Shown here piece by piece: positions 44,167 to 56,295 of a DNA stretch of 64,000 nt. The notes beneath the pieces were generated by a model. That model was not told where the DNA came from and did no database searches. It saw only the letters and a list, made by a program, of their open reading frames with translations. How positions within the stretch are numbered: the first letter of the stretch is position 1; every line of letters begins with the position of its first letter. Source of the DNA: Xylogone sp. PMI_703 (Eukaryota > Ascomycota > Leotiomycetes); the NCBI GenBank assembly GCA_021399445.1, contig JAJTUQ010000009.1:761501-825500 (forward strand), given 5' to 3'. The position numbers and the translations under genes were made by a program.

Positions 44167-46722
44167 ATTGAAAGATCTGTGGTGAGAATTGAGGTATAAA
44201 GTAGATGAGTTGGAGAATAGCCTTGTATTCCTAAGCTTCTACTCTACTATAGTAGGCGCCTGATAGCTTTCTTTACGGAGAAAAGAGTTAGTTATATAGA
44301 TATGCTGTCTAGACGAGATCCGAGTTCTGACGAAATTGCTATGGTACACAATCAAGCGAGATCCGTTCAATTGAGCTACATGTGGAAGCATGTTGGCAGA
44401 CTAAATTACGTAGAAAACTTGGGTTTTTAGTCAAGGCATCCCCAATCTGTAGACCGACAGCCAGCAGCATTACGGATTATATACACCATAGGAGTTCAGC
44501 TCTGATGCTAAGCGAACCCTGCCGTTCGGCGTATCCACAATCGGTGTTTGGCGCCAACCTCAGCGCCGGGTTTGTTGGATCAATCAGTACCCCAGATTCC
44601 AGGGCCAGGGGTCCGATGCAAAAACGTTAGTAGTATGCAGGTGAGTTAGACCGCATATAGAATGGGTTAACATTAATAGAGTCAATTTAGAGTTTAAACC
44701 TTATAAGAATTATGTGATTGAGCAAGGTTGAATCGTATAGGATTTAAACAGTCATATGATAAATCAATTAAATCATATAAGATTTAAAGGGTTTACGACA
44801 AGGATCTACATTGCGTACCACACGGTACAGAATAAGAAACGATCAGGAGATGGAACCGTTATTAAAAGGGCAGCGTTCATTCAAAGAAGTTACTAGTTAT
44901 TTAAATACATATCATCCAAGTTAATTGCAAGAATAGAGAAAAGTTTTATATCAATCGGTTTTTGAATCGTACATATGATTAAACCCTAGTTATAAAAACA
45001 AGCAAAACGAAGGAATACGTCCGTTTGCCCGAGTTCCCGACCATCATTTGCATAACGTGCAAGTACAGGGGTTTACGTGATCATGTTGATACCCATTTCA
45101 CGGGAAAACCCCATGACAAGTTAACTAAAGCAAAACGAGTAGAGTTGGACCATTCAGATTAAAGCGTTAATATCGTAAATGAATCCGAAGTAGAGTAATG
45201 TGAGTTTCCGTTTCCCCCACCCACATCTCCTTCGTCACAGCATTGGTGAAGGTTTAGGATAATAGTATACGATGCACGCTTGAAGTGAATAGTGCAGAAT
45301 GTGGATATGGGTGTCGTTTGCCACGGCACATACGGAGGCATCAATTAGAGGAGCATGGATAGAAAAGTAAATGAAGAGAAGGTTAACTCAGGAGAGACAA
45401 CACGGCCTAAGTGGCTAATGTACTACTGAAGACCAGCGTCCATTGTTAGCAGTTTTTCAATTATAGACCCGAGTTGTAGTATTTCAAAGTTACGTTAACT
45501 ATAAAGGCGTTCCCCTACTTCAGTCCGATTATGCGGATGAGCTCCTCAATTTCGACAATATTGTTGGATAAATCTGAAGGGAATCAGGATCTCTAGGTCA
45601 AATTTGCATACTCTAGTTGTGAAGAAGGTCTACTCTATAAATTCACTTATGATCATGTAGAATCCGAAGATACATGTAGAAAAATGTGATAAGCAAAAAC
45701 TAGCCCATCGCAAGCTACGCGCTTCTAAAGCACCACAAATCCACTACAGATTGATCGCCTCAGGCAACCAAGTCATGGAAGACGGTCAAACTCGAGATCG
45801 ACTGGCACGATAGCTTGAGATTCTCTGTTTTGAAATGAGAGCTGTTGGTCTGATGAATCAACTTCCCTTTTTAGTGTTGATGAGGATGATAGTAATTATT
45901 TGCGTCCAGCGGGCGCAGATGAAACCTGCTCCCTGAGGGCAGTGGGATATGTTAAGCTAAGGAATTATGTACAGGTGTAGATATCTAGATATAAACCGCG
46001 TTCAACCACAGAAAGCATCTCTAGCATACGAGTGACCATAGGGCCGTTCTACAGTGAATCTTCCTCGCCGTTTGGGATGACCACTGGTGGTGTGAGAGAC
46101 TGTGCCTCCGAGCTGGCTCAAATGAGCGGGAGTGTATGGCCTAATCGCCATGGTTAAGTTGTAGAGCAACAGCCGTTGTGAGGCTTACTAGGCCATTCTT
46201 CCTTGTTTACGGAGGTATGAAACTCCCGTAGCACTCTGTCGCTAATATACTAGCCATGAAGACAGTCATTAACATGGAATAAGATAGGTCAGAGCGTTAA
46301 ACGGGCGCATTAATTGTGCATAACACAGCCTGATGAAACGTATCGTGAGATGACATAATACCAAGACCAAGAGCTCCGTGTCCCCTGTTGATCCAGTGAC
46401 GTTATGGAAATAACTCTCCGCCAGGATGATAATCTGCCCAATACCTGAATTGTCTGTAGATTGCTTTTTCAGGTACAGAATACGACCCTACAGAGTCTAG
46501 GCCTGACTTCTCCTCAGCCGCGAGAAGGGGATATTGTTTATTCGGGGCCGTGTCTTCCTTTCGGTTCCCAACGTCATCTGTGACGTATCGAGAATTAATG
46601 TCGACTATAACACCACAGGACAATTCCATTTGCGACAATGGAGACAAGACCATCTTCTATCTTTCGCATCATCATCAGAGGAAAATCTATTGATTTGAGT
46701 TAAGCAATTCTAAACACTCATC
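44167..46722. other. Gene-free, relic-bearing stretch
   Basis: 2.6 kb, the largest gap. On the plus strand at about 45255-45354 a fragment reads ECGYGCRLPRHIRRHQLEEH, like a worn C2H2 finger, ended by a stop. An 83-codon frame on the minus strand (46402-46653) has no motif. No intact gene could be assembled. Confidence 0.45.
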
Positions 46723-47982
46723 ATGTCGCGAAACGTGTGCATCTCAGCTGTCGACGGCCAAACCGGCTTCCTCATCGCTGAGCTCCTCGTCAGCAATCCT
46801 CAATTCTCCAGCAAGGTCGATTCGGTCAGTGGTCTGAGTCTGCATCCGCACAATGCAAAATGCAAAGAGCTCGAGAAATTGGGTGTCAAGATAATCACGC
46901 ACAAGCCAGGCCGCGTCAAGGACATGGTCAAAACGCTGAAGGATTCTGGAGCAGACACCATCTGCGTCATCCCACCGACACACAAGGAGAAGTACGATAT
47001 CACAGTCGAGCTGGTCAATGCTGCTAAGCAAGCTGCTGTTCCCAATGTTTGCCTAATTAGCTCTGCGGGAGCAGATATGGCTGACAGACAGAAACAACCA
47101 CGGCTGCGCGAGTTCATCGACATTGAGCAGCTGGTGATGGAGAGCAAGGGTGATGCTGATACCCCGACTGGAACTTCTCCAGTTGTTGTCAGGTAAGCAC
47201 GCGACTCCCTCACTGTGTATCCTTTCTATCTTTGCGCATAGAAACTAATTTGTTATGACAGAGCGGGATTCTACGCAGAGAATCTACTGAATTATAGCCC
47301 CCAGGCGAAAGAGGGTATCTTACCCTTGCCGATCGGGAACTCTCACAAGTTTGCACCCATTGCTCTTGGTGTAAGTTGAGCGTCATTTGGCTTCAAATAA
47401 TCTTTTCCTAATCATCTAAGGACGTCGCACTGGTTGTCGCAAACGTTCTCTCAGGCAAAGGAAAACACGGATTTGACGACAGGCATCGAGGACAACTAAT
47501 CGTGGCAACTGGTAAGCCAATCAGGTTATTCTGTCATATCAGCATATACTCAATTTATTTTTAGGGCCTATGCTAGCTGCTGGAAAGGAACTCGCCGAAG
47601 CTGCCTCACAAGCCTTGGGTGTGGACATGAAATTCGAAAATATCTCAGCGTAAGTAGCGACCTCTCCATCAATCAATTACGCATCCCTCATATTTGCCCA
47701 ATGCTACAAATACACGATAACTTACTGAATGAACTCTTCAGAGCTGAGGCCAAGCGAGTTTTGCACGCACAGGCCGCATCGGATGCTTCAGAGCTCGAAT
47801 ACCTCCTAGAATACTATTCGCTGGTTAAAGAGGGCAAGACAAACTACATCTCCACCTGTGCATTCCATGATATCACCGGCCAACACCCGCAAGAGCCGGT
47901 CGACTTCTTCAAGATCTATGCCGAGGAATTTAAGCCGAGCGAGCATCCGAGCAAGAAGAGGAAGACTAATGGAAGTAGTTGA
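46723..47982 (+). CDS. NmrA-like NAD(P)-binding family protein
   Basis: Five exons: join(46723..47192,47262..47370,47421..47511,47565..47649,47742..47982), 331 residues, all GT...AG with matching phases. The N-terminal ISAVDGQTGFLIAELL is the G-x-x-G-x-x dinucleotide loop of the NmrA/atypical short-chain dehydrogenase group. VCLISSAGADMADRQKQPRL and AGFYAENLLNYSP follow the family pattern. The active-site tyrosine of classical SDRs is not obvious, so it may bind NAD(P) as a redox sensor or reduce a small substrate. The lysine-rich end (KKRKTN) could act as a nuclear signal. Confidence 0.88.
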
Positions 47983-48422
47983 GTTTATGTCACAAACAAC
48001 GGAAATTCAAGGTCTATAGCTATGGTATACGGGAAATAACGTACGAGGTTTCACGGAAGCTGTCGTAGTATGGTAGATTTGGACCTCTAACAATTGTAAG
48101 ATATGGAATTTTGGCCACTTGTTGGAAATATTGTACAGTTATATCACAATAAAAGATATCTTTTGGATTAGCTTCTTCAATCTACTTACTGAATCATGGC
48201 TCGTTTGATTGTCGTCCTAACCTCAATATCGGATCAAGTTTTAGTAATATGCACAAGCTTTTGACATTACCGGTCAGTTCAAACGTAAAACCATATAAAT
48301 ACATCATGTTTAACCAATATCTCAAAGCTAATATTTCTGGGACATTCTGCAAATTTGAACAGCTAAAAATACAAATAAATGTTCCTATAACTCCGATACA
48401 AGTGCCAGATATCGCACTATAA
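47983..48422. other. Intergenic, convergent 3' ends
   Basis: 440 bp between two converging genes; AT-rich with AATAAA (about 48148). No gene seen. Confidence 0.5.
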
Positions 48423-49942
48423 CTACTCCGTCATCTCGCGGTATATATACTCAAGCAACGGTGGAATCCAAACCGTAACGGCAACAATCTGGCCAAAGCT
48501 CCAATCCAAAGGGTTAATCATGTTCAAATCAAGGGAAATGGAGAGCACATTAAGTTGCATGCCAATAGCCGCGAGGAAGATGACAGTCGAAAGCCAGTAA
48601 GCCCTACGCCACACCGGGGTAGTCATATCTAGCGTCTGTTTCGAGCGAGTTTGATAGAGCTGATAAGCAAGTAAGGATATAAGAACAAGTGTAGAATACG
48701 CCCAAATGAGAGGGGTCAGATCGCTGATTCTATCCTTAGCTGATTTCACAAAGTTCGATCCTATGGATATATTCGGACAGACAGATAGGCCTGAAAATCC
48801 ACCACATGCCGGGATAGCTGACAGTTTGAACATGAACTGTTGGTAAACAGCGAACTCATTGAACCCATCGTGGTCACTGCTTAATGGAATGAGATGCTTG
48901 TATAGACTCCAGTAGACCAACGTAGACAGGATGTACACCACAACTGTCAGAAGCGTGGTTCCTATCGATGGTGGCCTATAATACACGAGAAGGAGATAAG
49001 CAAAGATGACGGGGGCAATACTGTTCGTCGTAAGCGGCGTCAGCAAGAATGTTACCAGCATGTCGACGTCGTAGATGCCATATGTGAGAGAGGCAATCAT
49101 TAGTGTTGCACCGAAGTAACACTGGGACTTGTGGAAGTCGAGGAGAAGATCGATCCAGGACTGGTAATGCCTCCCAGGCTTGAACGCATCGGACGGTCGT
49201 TCAGGTTTCTTTCTTACGTGTCGATGTATCGCGAAGCCAAGGAAGCCGATCCAGAGAAGTACAATGAATATGCATTGCATGACATACGATGAGAAGACCT
49301 GCTCAAGGGATTCTAGTTACTATCTTTGATATCTAAAAAGTTGTAATGGTAGTGACATACCCCAATTCCAATAACATCTGCATCCGCCCACGGTAAGGAT
49401 CGGATGGGATGGCTACACATCTGATCCAGACAGGCATTGATATTCTCGAGGTTCGGAGAAGTGCTATTTCGAAGGAGCTTCACAGGCGAGCAATAGTCGT
49501 AGCAGAGGGTAGCGTTGCGAGATCTCTCGCAGGTCGAGGATAAGCAATCCGTAACCGCCAATGTGACGCTCTCTAGACTGCTATCGGAGGTATTCAAGTC
49601 TATCCAAGGCTGCACGCTCTGAGTGATGTTCTTAGATAGCACCTTGTGATTGACGTAGCTGGCAATAGAAGGGAGGTTTGCACATGCCATGTAGCGGGCG
49701 ATCGGGAGAGCGCCATTTCCGGTGAGATTTGCTTGCAGCTGCGATGTGTAGATCTGCGTGACGTCGGAGCAGCCTGCAGCGCAGTCACCGCTTGGACATC
49801 CGTTTTGGAAAAGGTTACCGGGTGGGAGGAAGAGTTTGTCGCATATTGAGTTGTTTTGGTCGTTCGGATAACAGCATGAGAAGTTTGTGAAGGAGGACCC
49901 GAGATTCGTGCAAGCAATTGGAGTGATGGAGCTATTTGCCAT
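48423..49942 (-). CDS. Membrane protein with cysteine-rich ectodomain and about seven TM helices
   Basis: Two exons, complement(join(48423..49298,49361..49942)), 485 residues. The first about 190 residues have at least 16 cysteines and many N-glycosylation sequons (NSS, NFS, NNS, NLT, NIT, NTS, NAT, NST), so this part probably faces outside, although no classical signal peptide is present. The 62-bp intron joins DADVIGIG to VFSSYVMQC, starting the first helix (IVLLWIGFLGFAI). About seven hydrophobic helices follow, with a basic loop after the first (RHVRKKPERP). The layout resembles a seven-helix receptor or channel-like protein common in Pezizomycotina, but I cannot give a ligand or function. 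Confidence 0.78.
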
Positions 49943-51007
49943 ATTTGTGCGATAATTAATGTCTATTAGATTGGAGCTAGTTCTTAGAACAAACTTAAAA
50001 TAGTCGGTTTGATTAGAGTTATATAATACAGAAATTGTTACTTTGTATAGTTGCCACTATCGAGATGATCGGCTCGTTTCACGTAAACCGGAGGATCTTC
50101 TCACTTAAAGTATGTACGATCAACTTCAACTCCCTTCAGCTGCCAGGAATTTCGGAGAATTATCTGCAAATCACGGCGAAGAACGAGTCGGTTATTGTCA
50201 TTGTATCACGGCAATCGAAGATCTGAAACACAGCTCTTAACCGCCGGTAGTTCTAGTAAGAACCTTTTACACAATATACGATACTGCCAGTCCGTATAAT
50301 GGCCATTACCCTGCGGCACAGCATAGCTTGACCTGCGTCATACATCGTACACTGGCTTCTTGGTACTGCACGACTCCTTAATTCTTTGATACTGATTGAC
50401 TGCTGACTGTAGGAGCCTGATGGTAATACATAAGACAGTTCGTTTGCTCGGATGTATTCTCTTTTTATCGTAGCTCAGCTGTGTGGAAGAAACAAACCAG
50501 GAGGATCACATAGAATTAGTCTTCGGGAAATTATTCTCTCAGCGTCGGCTGCTGCCGAGAGCCCCACTACGGCTGCGCCGGGTGCCCACGAAGGCTTGAA
50601 CTAAATATAAAACCTTGAGAATGAGACTGTCGAGAATGAAGTCGCTCAGAATCAAAAATAAAGTGGACGATTCTTTATGCAAGAGGAATCTGCTGCCCTG
50701 AACCTCTTTGGAAGGTTATAAGGGAGACATACACGTTAAGTAATCATGTAACGCTTTGTGTATGAATTAATTATACTATGCCTAATATCTCTTATATACT
50801 TATATGCAGGGGAAAAAAATTCCAGCAATAACTATTAAGGTATATCTTTTGCTTCCCCACGACCAACCCCAAGCCTTGCAACTGATGGAAGCTATTTTCC
50901 CAATACGAGAAACGAACTCCAGAGCTCAAATCAGTAAACACTAAACGAAACATCCAACTTATAAAGTGTATTCAGGATCTACGTGGACGAGATTAACTCT
51001 TTCCTAG
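49943..51007. other. Intergenic, no gene seen
   Basis: 1.06 kb. It includes near-repeated pieces (GAGAATGAGACTGTCGAGAATGAAGTCGCTCAGAATC, about 50617-50652). No coding signal. Confidence 0.45.
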
Positions 51008-52058
51008 TCATCGAGCCGCGAGTTCCTCGGGCCCTTGTGGCTCGGTGTACATTTCATGTACGAATTCTTCCGGAAGTTCTGGACTTCCTGATACATCCTT
51101 CATTGCATTATCGTGCAACTCGGGTGGCACAACCTTATTCCTTCTACGCCTTCGTATGTAGCATGCAAAACCAATACATCCGATCGCGATGGCAGCTAAA
51201 GGAACACCTATGCCTATTCCAATTTTCGCACCGGATGACAGGCCACTTGATGGGCTAGGAGTTGGCGTGCTGGTTACTGTGTTGGTAGAACTCGATGTAG
51301 GTTGCGAGTTGGTTCCAGTCGTGGTTCCAGTTGTAGTCACAATCGATGATGCTGTGGATGCAGCCGCAGAGAATAGAGCCAAATCGGAATTCTGCCACCA
51401 TACAGGAATGCCATCTCCGAAAATAGTCCATGTGCTCGTGTCTGGGGTCCATACACTAGTCAACACTACCCACTAGTCCAAACACCATCATTAAAAGCGG
51501 CTTGTAGAATGTGAGGTATGTTGTGACATCAGCGAAGCCTGATGTGCATCGATACCCGAAGTCTAGGTGAGAATAATCCCTACATGCATAGTTAGAAAAA
51601 GCGCTAAATGTCAGGGATCTAATGGATTGATTACGATGGGCAACAAAGAACTGCAGTGGTGTCGGGTCCCAAGGAAAGAGCAGAGAGATGTCTAAGGTAT
51701 CACCTGTGAAGCTGCCCGTGAAAGTTGTGACTCCGGTCCAGCCTTGGGGACACTGAGCAGGACTATCTATCATCATATATTATTACCTAAACCGAGCTGT
51801 ATATTCAGGATGATACTAACAGTAATAGAGATTCCATTCGCTCCCAGCAGATATACTAGATGGGTAGCAGGCTGGGTCATAATAGGCAGTGACATCCTGA
51901 TGGCCAAAGTACATGGACACAATCGTGGTGAAAGTGGAGAGACATGATGCTGGAGGTGTGAACACAGCTGTGACCGGACCACGGTTATACCGCGTGATGA
52001 CTGACTGATTGGTCACCAAGGGAAGCGGACTACTAGAAGTACTACTACTGCTCGACAT
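51008..52058 (-). CDS. Single-pass surface protein with Ser/Thr-rich stalk
   Basis: Three exons, complement(join(51008..51455,51556..51766,51821..52058)), 298 residues, phases consistent. The ectodomain shows FTPPASCLSTF, AYYDPACYPS and YYYSPAQCPQGWT, a cysteine pattern common in fungal plasma-membrane proteins, then IPVWWQNSDLALFS. A Thr/Ser/Pro stalk (about 180-215) leads to one TM helix (GIGIGVPLAAIAIGCIGFACY), a basic stop-transfer (RRRRRN) and an acidic cytosolic tail. The start at 52058 (MSSSSSTSSS) gives no signal peptide, so a missed 5' exon is possible. The layout is reminiscent of wall-stress sensors, but this is inference. Confidence 0.68.
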
Positions 52059-53051
52059 GATGGCCAGATTTTGTTCCTCCACCAAAAGGGACAAGGAATC
52101 TGGATTGAAAAGCTCAGGCGGCGAAAGCAGTCAATTAATCCTCGACAACTACGCCTCAGCGATGCAGCCGTACGTCCCATTAGAGATGACAGCCTCATGC
52201 TGTGGTATGCCCGCTTGGTGCGGCGGATTTTCGATGCTCCAATGAGGGCCTAGCTACGAGGTGAAACCCACGGTCAACTTCTGTTTATAGAACGAGCTTG
52301 TTAAAGTGGTTGGAATTTGTCCAATAAACGCAAGTGCTGACACTACATGTCTCATTACGGAGTATTAATGATGAAAGTGTAACCAATGATCCATGGAAAT
52401 TATTACTTTTCGAAGGAGGATTGCTTTTTCAGAAGGGAGTTGCAGCGCAGGGTACGGTTGAAAATTCGGTAATACATAAAGACTAAAGATTGATATTTTC
52501 TGAGCTAGTGATGATTCAGTCAACCGTATAGGGAGCCTTTTGAGCCATGTAAGAGCAGAGGCCTCCGTAAAACGGACACTTTTAAGTGGGGCGCAGCCTG
52601 GTCAACCTGTATAAGCGTATGTATAGATTTGGCTAATTTTGAATCGTGATACTTGTAGATAAAATTGAATGATAGTCTTTTTAAGATAAGGCATAGTATA
52701 AAAACTTTAAGATTCAGTTTTCGATTAAGCATGCTACTGGTCGCGCAAATAAAGCAAAATCAGAAACAGATGTTGGGTCTTGTTCGTCCTTGGGTATCTA
52801 TAGTTTAACCATCTTTAACATTAAAGTTGTAGGCTTTGCTGTTATCCATATTACCATCTGTAGAACACCCCGCTTTTGATAGTAAACCACTTCAATCCTG
52901 AGTTAGAGCTATGCAACAAGCCTATCATAATCCAACCGCTATCTAATCGTTCTCTTTTGTTAATATAGTAGTATTAATGCTCTATGTGACTGAACTTCGC
53001 ATTTCTGCTTTCTGCTTTTACAGCTCCTTAAAGATATGACCGCCCTTGAAA
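52059..53051. other. Intergenic, no supportable gene
   Basis: Nearly 1 kb, AT-rich. The left 200 bp are open in more than one minus-strand frame and could hold the missing 5' exon of the surface-protein gene. The rest shows nothing. Confidence 0.45.
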
Positions 53052-54320
53052 CTAAGGCTTCCATAACCAGTGCCTCGCAAGGAACTCTTCGACATCCATA
53101 AATTCATAATCTGGAAGTAGTTTATTCCATTCATTGGAAACAACCCAAGACTCATGGACACCACTAAGAAGAGTGCCTATGAGCACCATCTTAGAGAAAT
53201 GCTCGTTTTGCTCAGCGGGAACACCAGGAGCCTCCATCATGGGGATCCACGATGAGAGTATGTTGCCCGCACGTACATCCTCTTCCTTCAAAGATGTGAT
53301 ATCAAATGGGGTTCCACCTGTTCCATTTCGCCTAGTTAGCTGCTTACAACTTTTCTATGATGAAATAGGTGCTTCCATACCTCGTACTTCAGCTCCAATT
53401 TCGAGTATCCTCGAGGTCGGCAAAGTAGCCCCGTTAACACCACCATTGACGGGCCATTCACCTTCAAATTCAATCGCTCGAGCCACAATATTTGCCAAAT
53501 CATTTATTGTGGTTAAGCTAAAAAGACTGTCTTGCCCTTCAAGGACGATAGCGCGTCGATTTAGGAAATCAAGACGGAATGGCATAGCAAGCAAAGGCTT
53601 AGTCGTCGATGATCCTGGCGGCACTATGTAGTCTACGAGAGCCCCCGGCTGAAAAAGTGAATACTCCAGAACCTACATATTTAAGCTAGTTAATATGGAA
53701 AACAAGAATAGCTTGAATGGTCAGAGGTTACCCTACCTTCTTCTCTTTATTGATCTCTGCAAGATATTCTCTAATAATGCCCTTTGATGTGTACCACGGC
53801 ATTTCCTCAAAATTCGAACTATTTCACCCAGAAACAATTTGTAAGATATTCATTGAATGAAAATTTCACCTTTTTGAGAAAGTACTCACCTTCCCCACTC
53901 ACTTGGAGCGAAACGCTTCACACCAGCAGTGATTGCCGCATCGATCAACGCTTTCTGGACCGAGGCATCTAGATCTGTGTGGGCAGGGATAAAGGAGAGC
54001 ACGGTATGCACATTCTTCAAAGTTTCGGCCAGTTGCTTCGGGTCGCTGTACTCGGCTTTGACCCAAGTAACACTGGGCAGATTTTCTGTTGGAGATGTGT
54101 CCTAGCCTAGCATTAATAACCATATCTTCGTCGAGTTCTTCCTGCCGGATAGATACCTTGCGTGAGAGGATTAAGATTTCATGCTTTCCAGTTGCTGCTA
54201 AGATATCTACAATTTCACTTGCGATGCCTATATTATGGTTAATTCTGCGTCGAAAATGAACAATGCCATCGTCTAGCACCACCTACTTCCTGAGCCGCCA
54301 GCTATCGCAATTCTAACCAT
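53052..54320 (-). CDS. NmrA/isoflavone-reductase-like NAD(P)-binding protein
   Basis: Six exons: complement(join(53052..53317,53381..53672,53737..53818,53890..54101,54157..54227,54287..54320)), 318 residues. The exon 1/2 join restores the dinucleotide loop IAIAGGSGSIASEIVDIL. Exon 3 gives PSVTWVKAEYSDPKQLAETL and AGVKRFAPSEWG, and exon 4 MPWYTSKGIIREYL with the family's functional lysine. Later FSLTTINDLANIV matches the substrate-side helix. The layout is that of PCBER/isoflavone-reductase-type reductases used in phenolic metabolism; many fungal members are unstudied. It faces away from the zinc-finger-like gene to its right. Confidence 0.88.
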
Positions 54321-54887
54321 GGCTGTGAAACTTTACGGGAGTAAGAAAGTGAAGAAGGTAGACTAAAGTTCATTACTTGCAATAGGACCTCCTGTCTGCG
54401 ACATTATATAACCCATTGACAATTACAATCAATTATCCAAACCATTGTTCGCGGCTGGAGTATTGTACCGGCGGCGTGACTGAACATTTTTAAAGTCTGT
54501 AGGCGATGGTAACACTGGAGTTGAACCATGACATGTGCTATGGTCATCTTGTGTCTTAGTTGTCACAATTCTTCTCTACGCGTAAAGGTAGCTGAGGTGG
54601 AGTCGTACGTAGTACCTAAATGCCATCTGCTCATATCAAGCCTGGGAGAAGTGCCTCTGCGGGCTACCGGATTAGTCATGTCATGGCCTTACAAATATAA
54701 AATAAGCTGGGCACAAAATTACTCCGACACCAATCTAACGCGCGGTTTTAGTCCACACACCGAAATTTGACGTTGTCGACCTGAACCACGTAGATTAAAA
54801 CCACGAGTACTAAGACATGGACCAAAACCATACCGCTGCAACCGTCTAACTCTTTCATCATTTCATGTGCAGCGAGGCAGCGAGGAG
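54321..54887. other. Divergent promoter region, no gene seen
   Basis: 567 bp between two divergently transcribed genes. No coding motif. An 80-codon plus-strand frame (54528-54770) has no support. Confidence 0.45.
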
Positions 54888-55625
54888 ATGCACAATCCAG
54901 ACGCAGGAAATGCCAATGTTACAAGCCCTCGCCTCAAACTGCCTGATGAGCTCCGGCCGTACCTAATACTCCTCAGCCAGCCAGCGATACTGCCGGTCTG
55001 CTTGAGCTGCCAAATAGTCGTCCTCCCAAAAAGCCTCTTAGACCACCTCCGAAAAAACCACGAACTCCCTTCACACCTAAGGAAGATTGTAATATCCTTC
55101 ATCGCCACGTTACCGCCTCTAGATTTCGGCGATATACCTCTTAACCCGGATGGCTCAGCACCTGTGTGCGACCTCAGAGTGGTGGACGCATTTCGGTGCA
55201 AGCAATGTGGTTTTATTCGGAAAGATGTAACGGATGTGAGGAAACACGTTAATTCCGAGCATAAGGCTTCAGCAGCTGGTGGCTATGAGAAGATATGTGC
55301 ACAATCCTGGTTTGGAGGGAGAAGAGCAATTTATTGGAAGGTTTGTGGTTCAAGAACAAAGCATGGAGGACATGTGCGCGAGAATGAGGGAACTACTGAC
55401 CTAAAGGAGGCATATGAGAATATGTTCAAGGAGAAGCTTCAAGGAAGATGTGAGGAATACTATGAGGAGAGAATTCCTCAAGTGTGTGATCAAGAGATGG
55501 CGACAGTATCAGATACCGCTGACACGCAATCTGAGACGAGTGATGGACCGCCCTGTCTCTGGGGATTCTTTGGTGCGAGTTTCTGGCCCAAGCATCCTGA
55601 GAGTACATATGAGAGTGGACATTGA
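54888..55625 (+). CDS. Zinc-finger-like protein (atypical C2H2)
   Basis: 245 residues from the ATG at 54888; the frame opens at a GTG, and an earlier ATG is in another frame. VCLSCQIVVLPKSLLDHLRKNH (near 41-62) fits a C-x2-C...H-x4-H finger. After a spacer containing PLDFGDIPLNPDGSAP comes FRCKQCGFIRKDVTDVRKHVNSEH, a second finger. This pair, with its I-P-x-x-x-DG linker, resembles a fungal domain (annotated in some databases as DUF3505) also found fused to RecQ-like helicases and mobile-element proteins. The C-terminal third is acidic. DNA or RNA binding is likely; the target is unknown. It has no intron. Confidence 0.7.
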   Translation: MHNPDAGNANVTSPRLKLPDELRPYLILLSQPAILPVCLSCQIVVLPKSLLDHLRKNHELPSHLRKIVISFIATLPPLDFGDIPLNPDGSAPVCDLRVVDAFRCKQCGFIRKDVTDVRKHVNSEHKASAAGGYEKICAQSWFGGRRAIYWKVCGSRTKHGGHVRENEGTTDLKEAYENMFKEKLQGRCEEYYEERIPQVCDQEMATVSDTADTQSETSDGPPCLWGFFGASFWPKHPESTYESGH

Positions 55626-56295
55626 GACAACGGGCTTACAATACCTGAAGCTGGAGTTATGATGTGGCGTTATATTTATACCTCCGTAAAGGTTTTAATA
55701 TGAAGCTCATGGTAGTATTTCAGGCAACCACAATGATTCCTCGTATTAGCTAAAATAGCGTCAGGAAATGTCCCAATTTGGCGAAACTATCGCGAAAAGT
55801 AGCCCATTTTACCTCCTACAGCGCCTCTAACGGCTAGATACCAATGATACGAACTGGGGATACGCGTCTTGTCTCTGTGCCCCCATTTTGATTTGTTGAC
55901 TTCCTCCATTGCCCTTTATAAGCTTTTATTTATATTAGAGCCGCCAGCCTCGCGTTTCACATAAGCGCTCAACTTTCAGCTATCACTAATAGTTGGTGGA
56001 CGCTCGGTGAATTCTCGCTACCAACCGCCCGGTGGTGGTTGACACAAGTATTCCACCACCTCAAAGAATTCGGTAACTTTTCGTAGAAAAAGGCTCTCCT
56101 AAGCGAAATGATTTTAAGTTATTGGACTTTTCGGGTTTTACAAGTGTCCGAATATTCTGAGTACGTGTGTCAATCCCCCCTGGGTGGTTGGTAGCGAAGG
56201 TTCACCGAGGCTCCACAGCTGTTATACGCCATTTCCGAAGAGATGTATTGCTCATGTCACTAATTTCAAGATTCTAGTTTTCTTGACCACCTGAG
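55626..56295. other. Intergenic holding a MITE-like element
   Basis: 670 bp. A 221-bp inverted-repeat element (55996-56216), listed separately, sits just 79 bp before the next start codon. Otherwise non-coding. Confidence 0.6.
55996..56216. mobile_element. MITE-like element with about 58-bp terminal inverted repeats
   Basis: The left end GTGGACGCTCGGTGAATTCT and the reverse complement of the right end GTGGAGCCTCGGTGAACCTT align and stay similar for about 58 bp, sharing TCGCTACCAACC, TTGACACA and GTAyTC. The 221-bp body has no coding frame. The bases just outside, AGTTG and AGCTG, could be a worn target-site duplication. The small size, long inverted ends and lack of coding are those of a miniature inverted-repeat transposable element; the superfamily is not clear. 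Confidence 0.75.

Noticed and set aside
46402..46653. 83-codon minus-strand frame near the NmrA-like gene
   Set aside because: No homology pattern and no splice partners; it lies in the promoter region of the NmrA-like gene.
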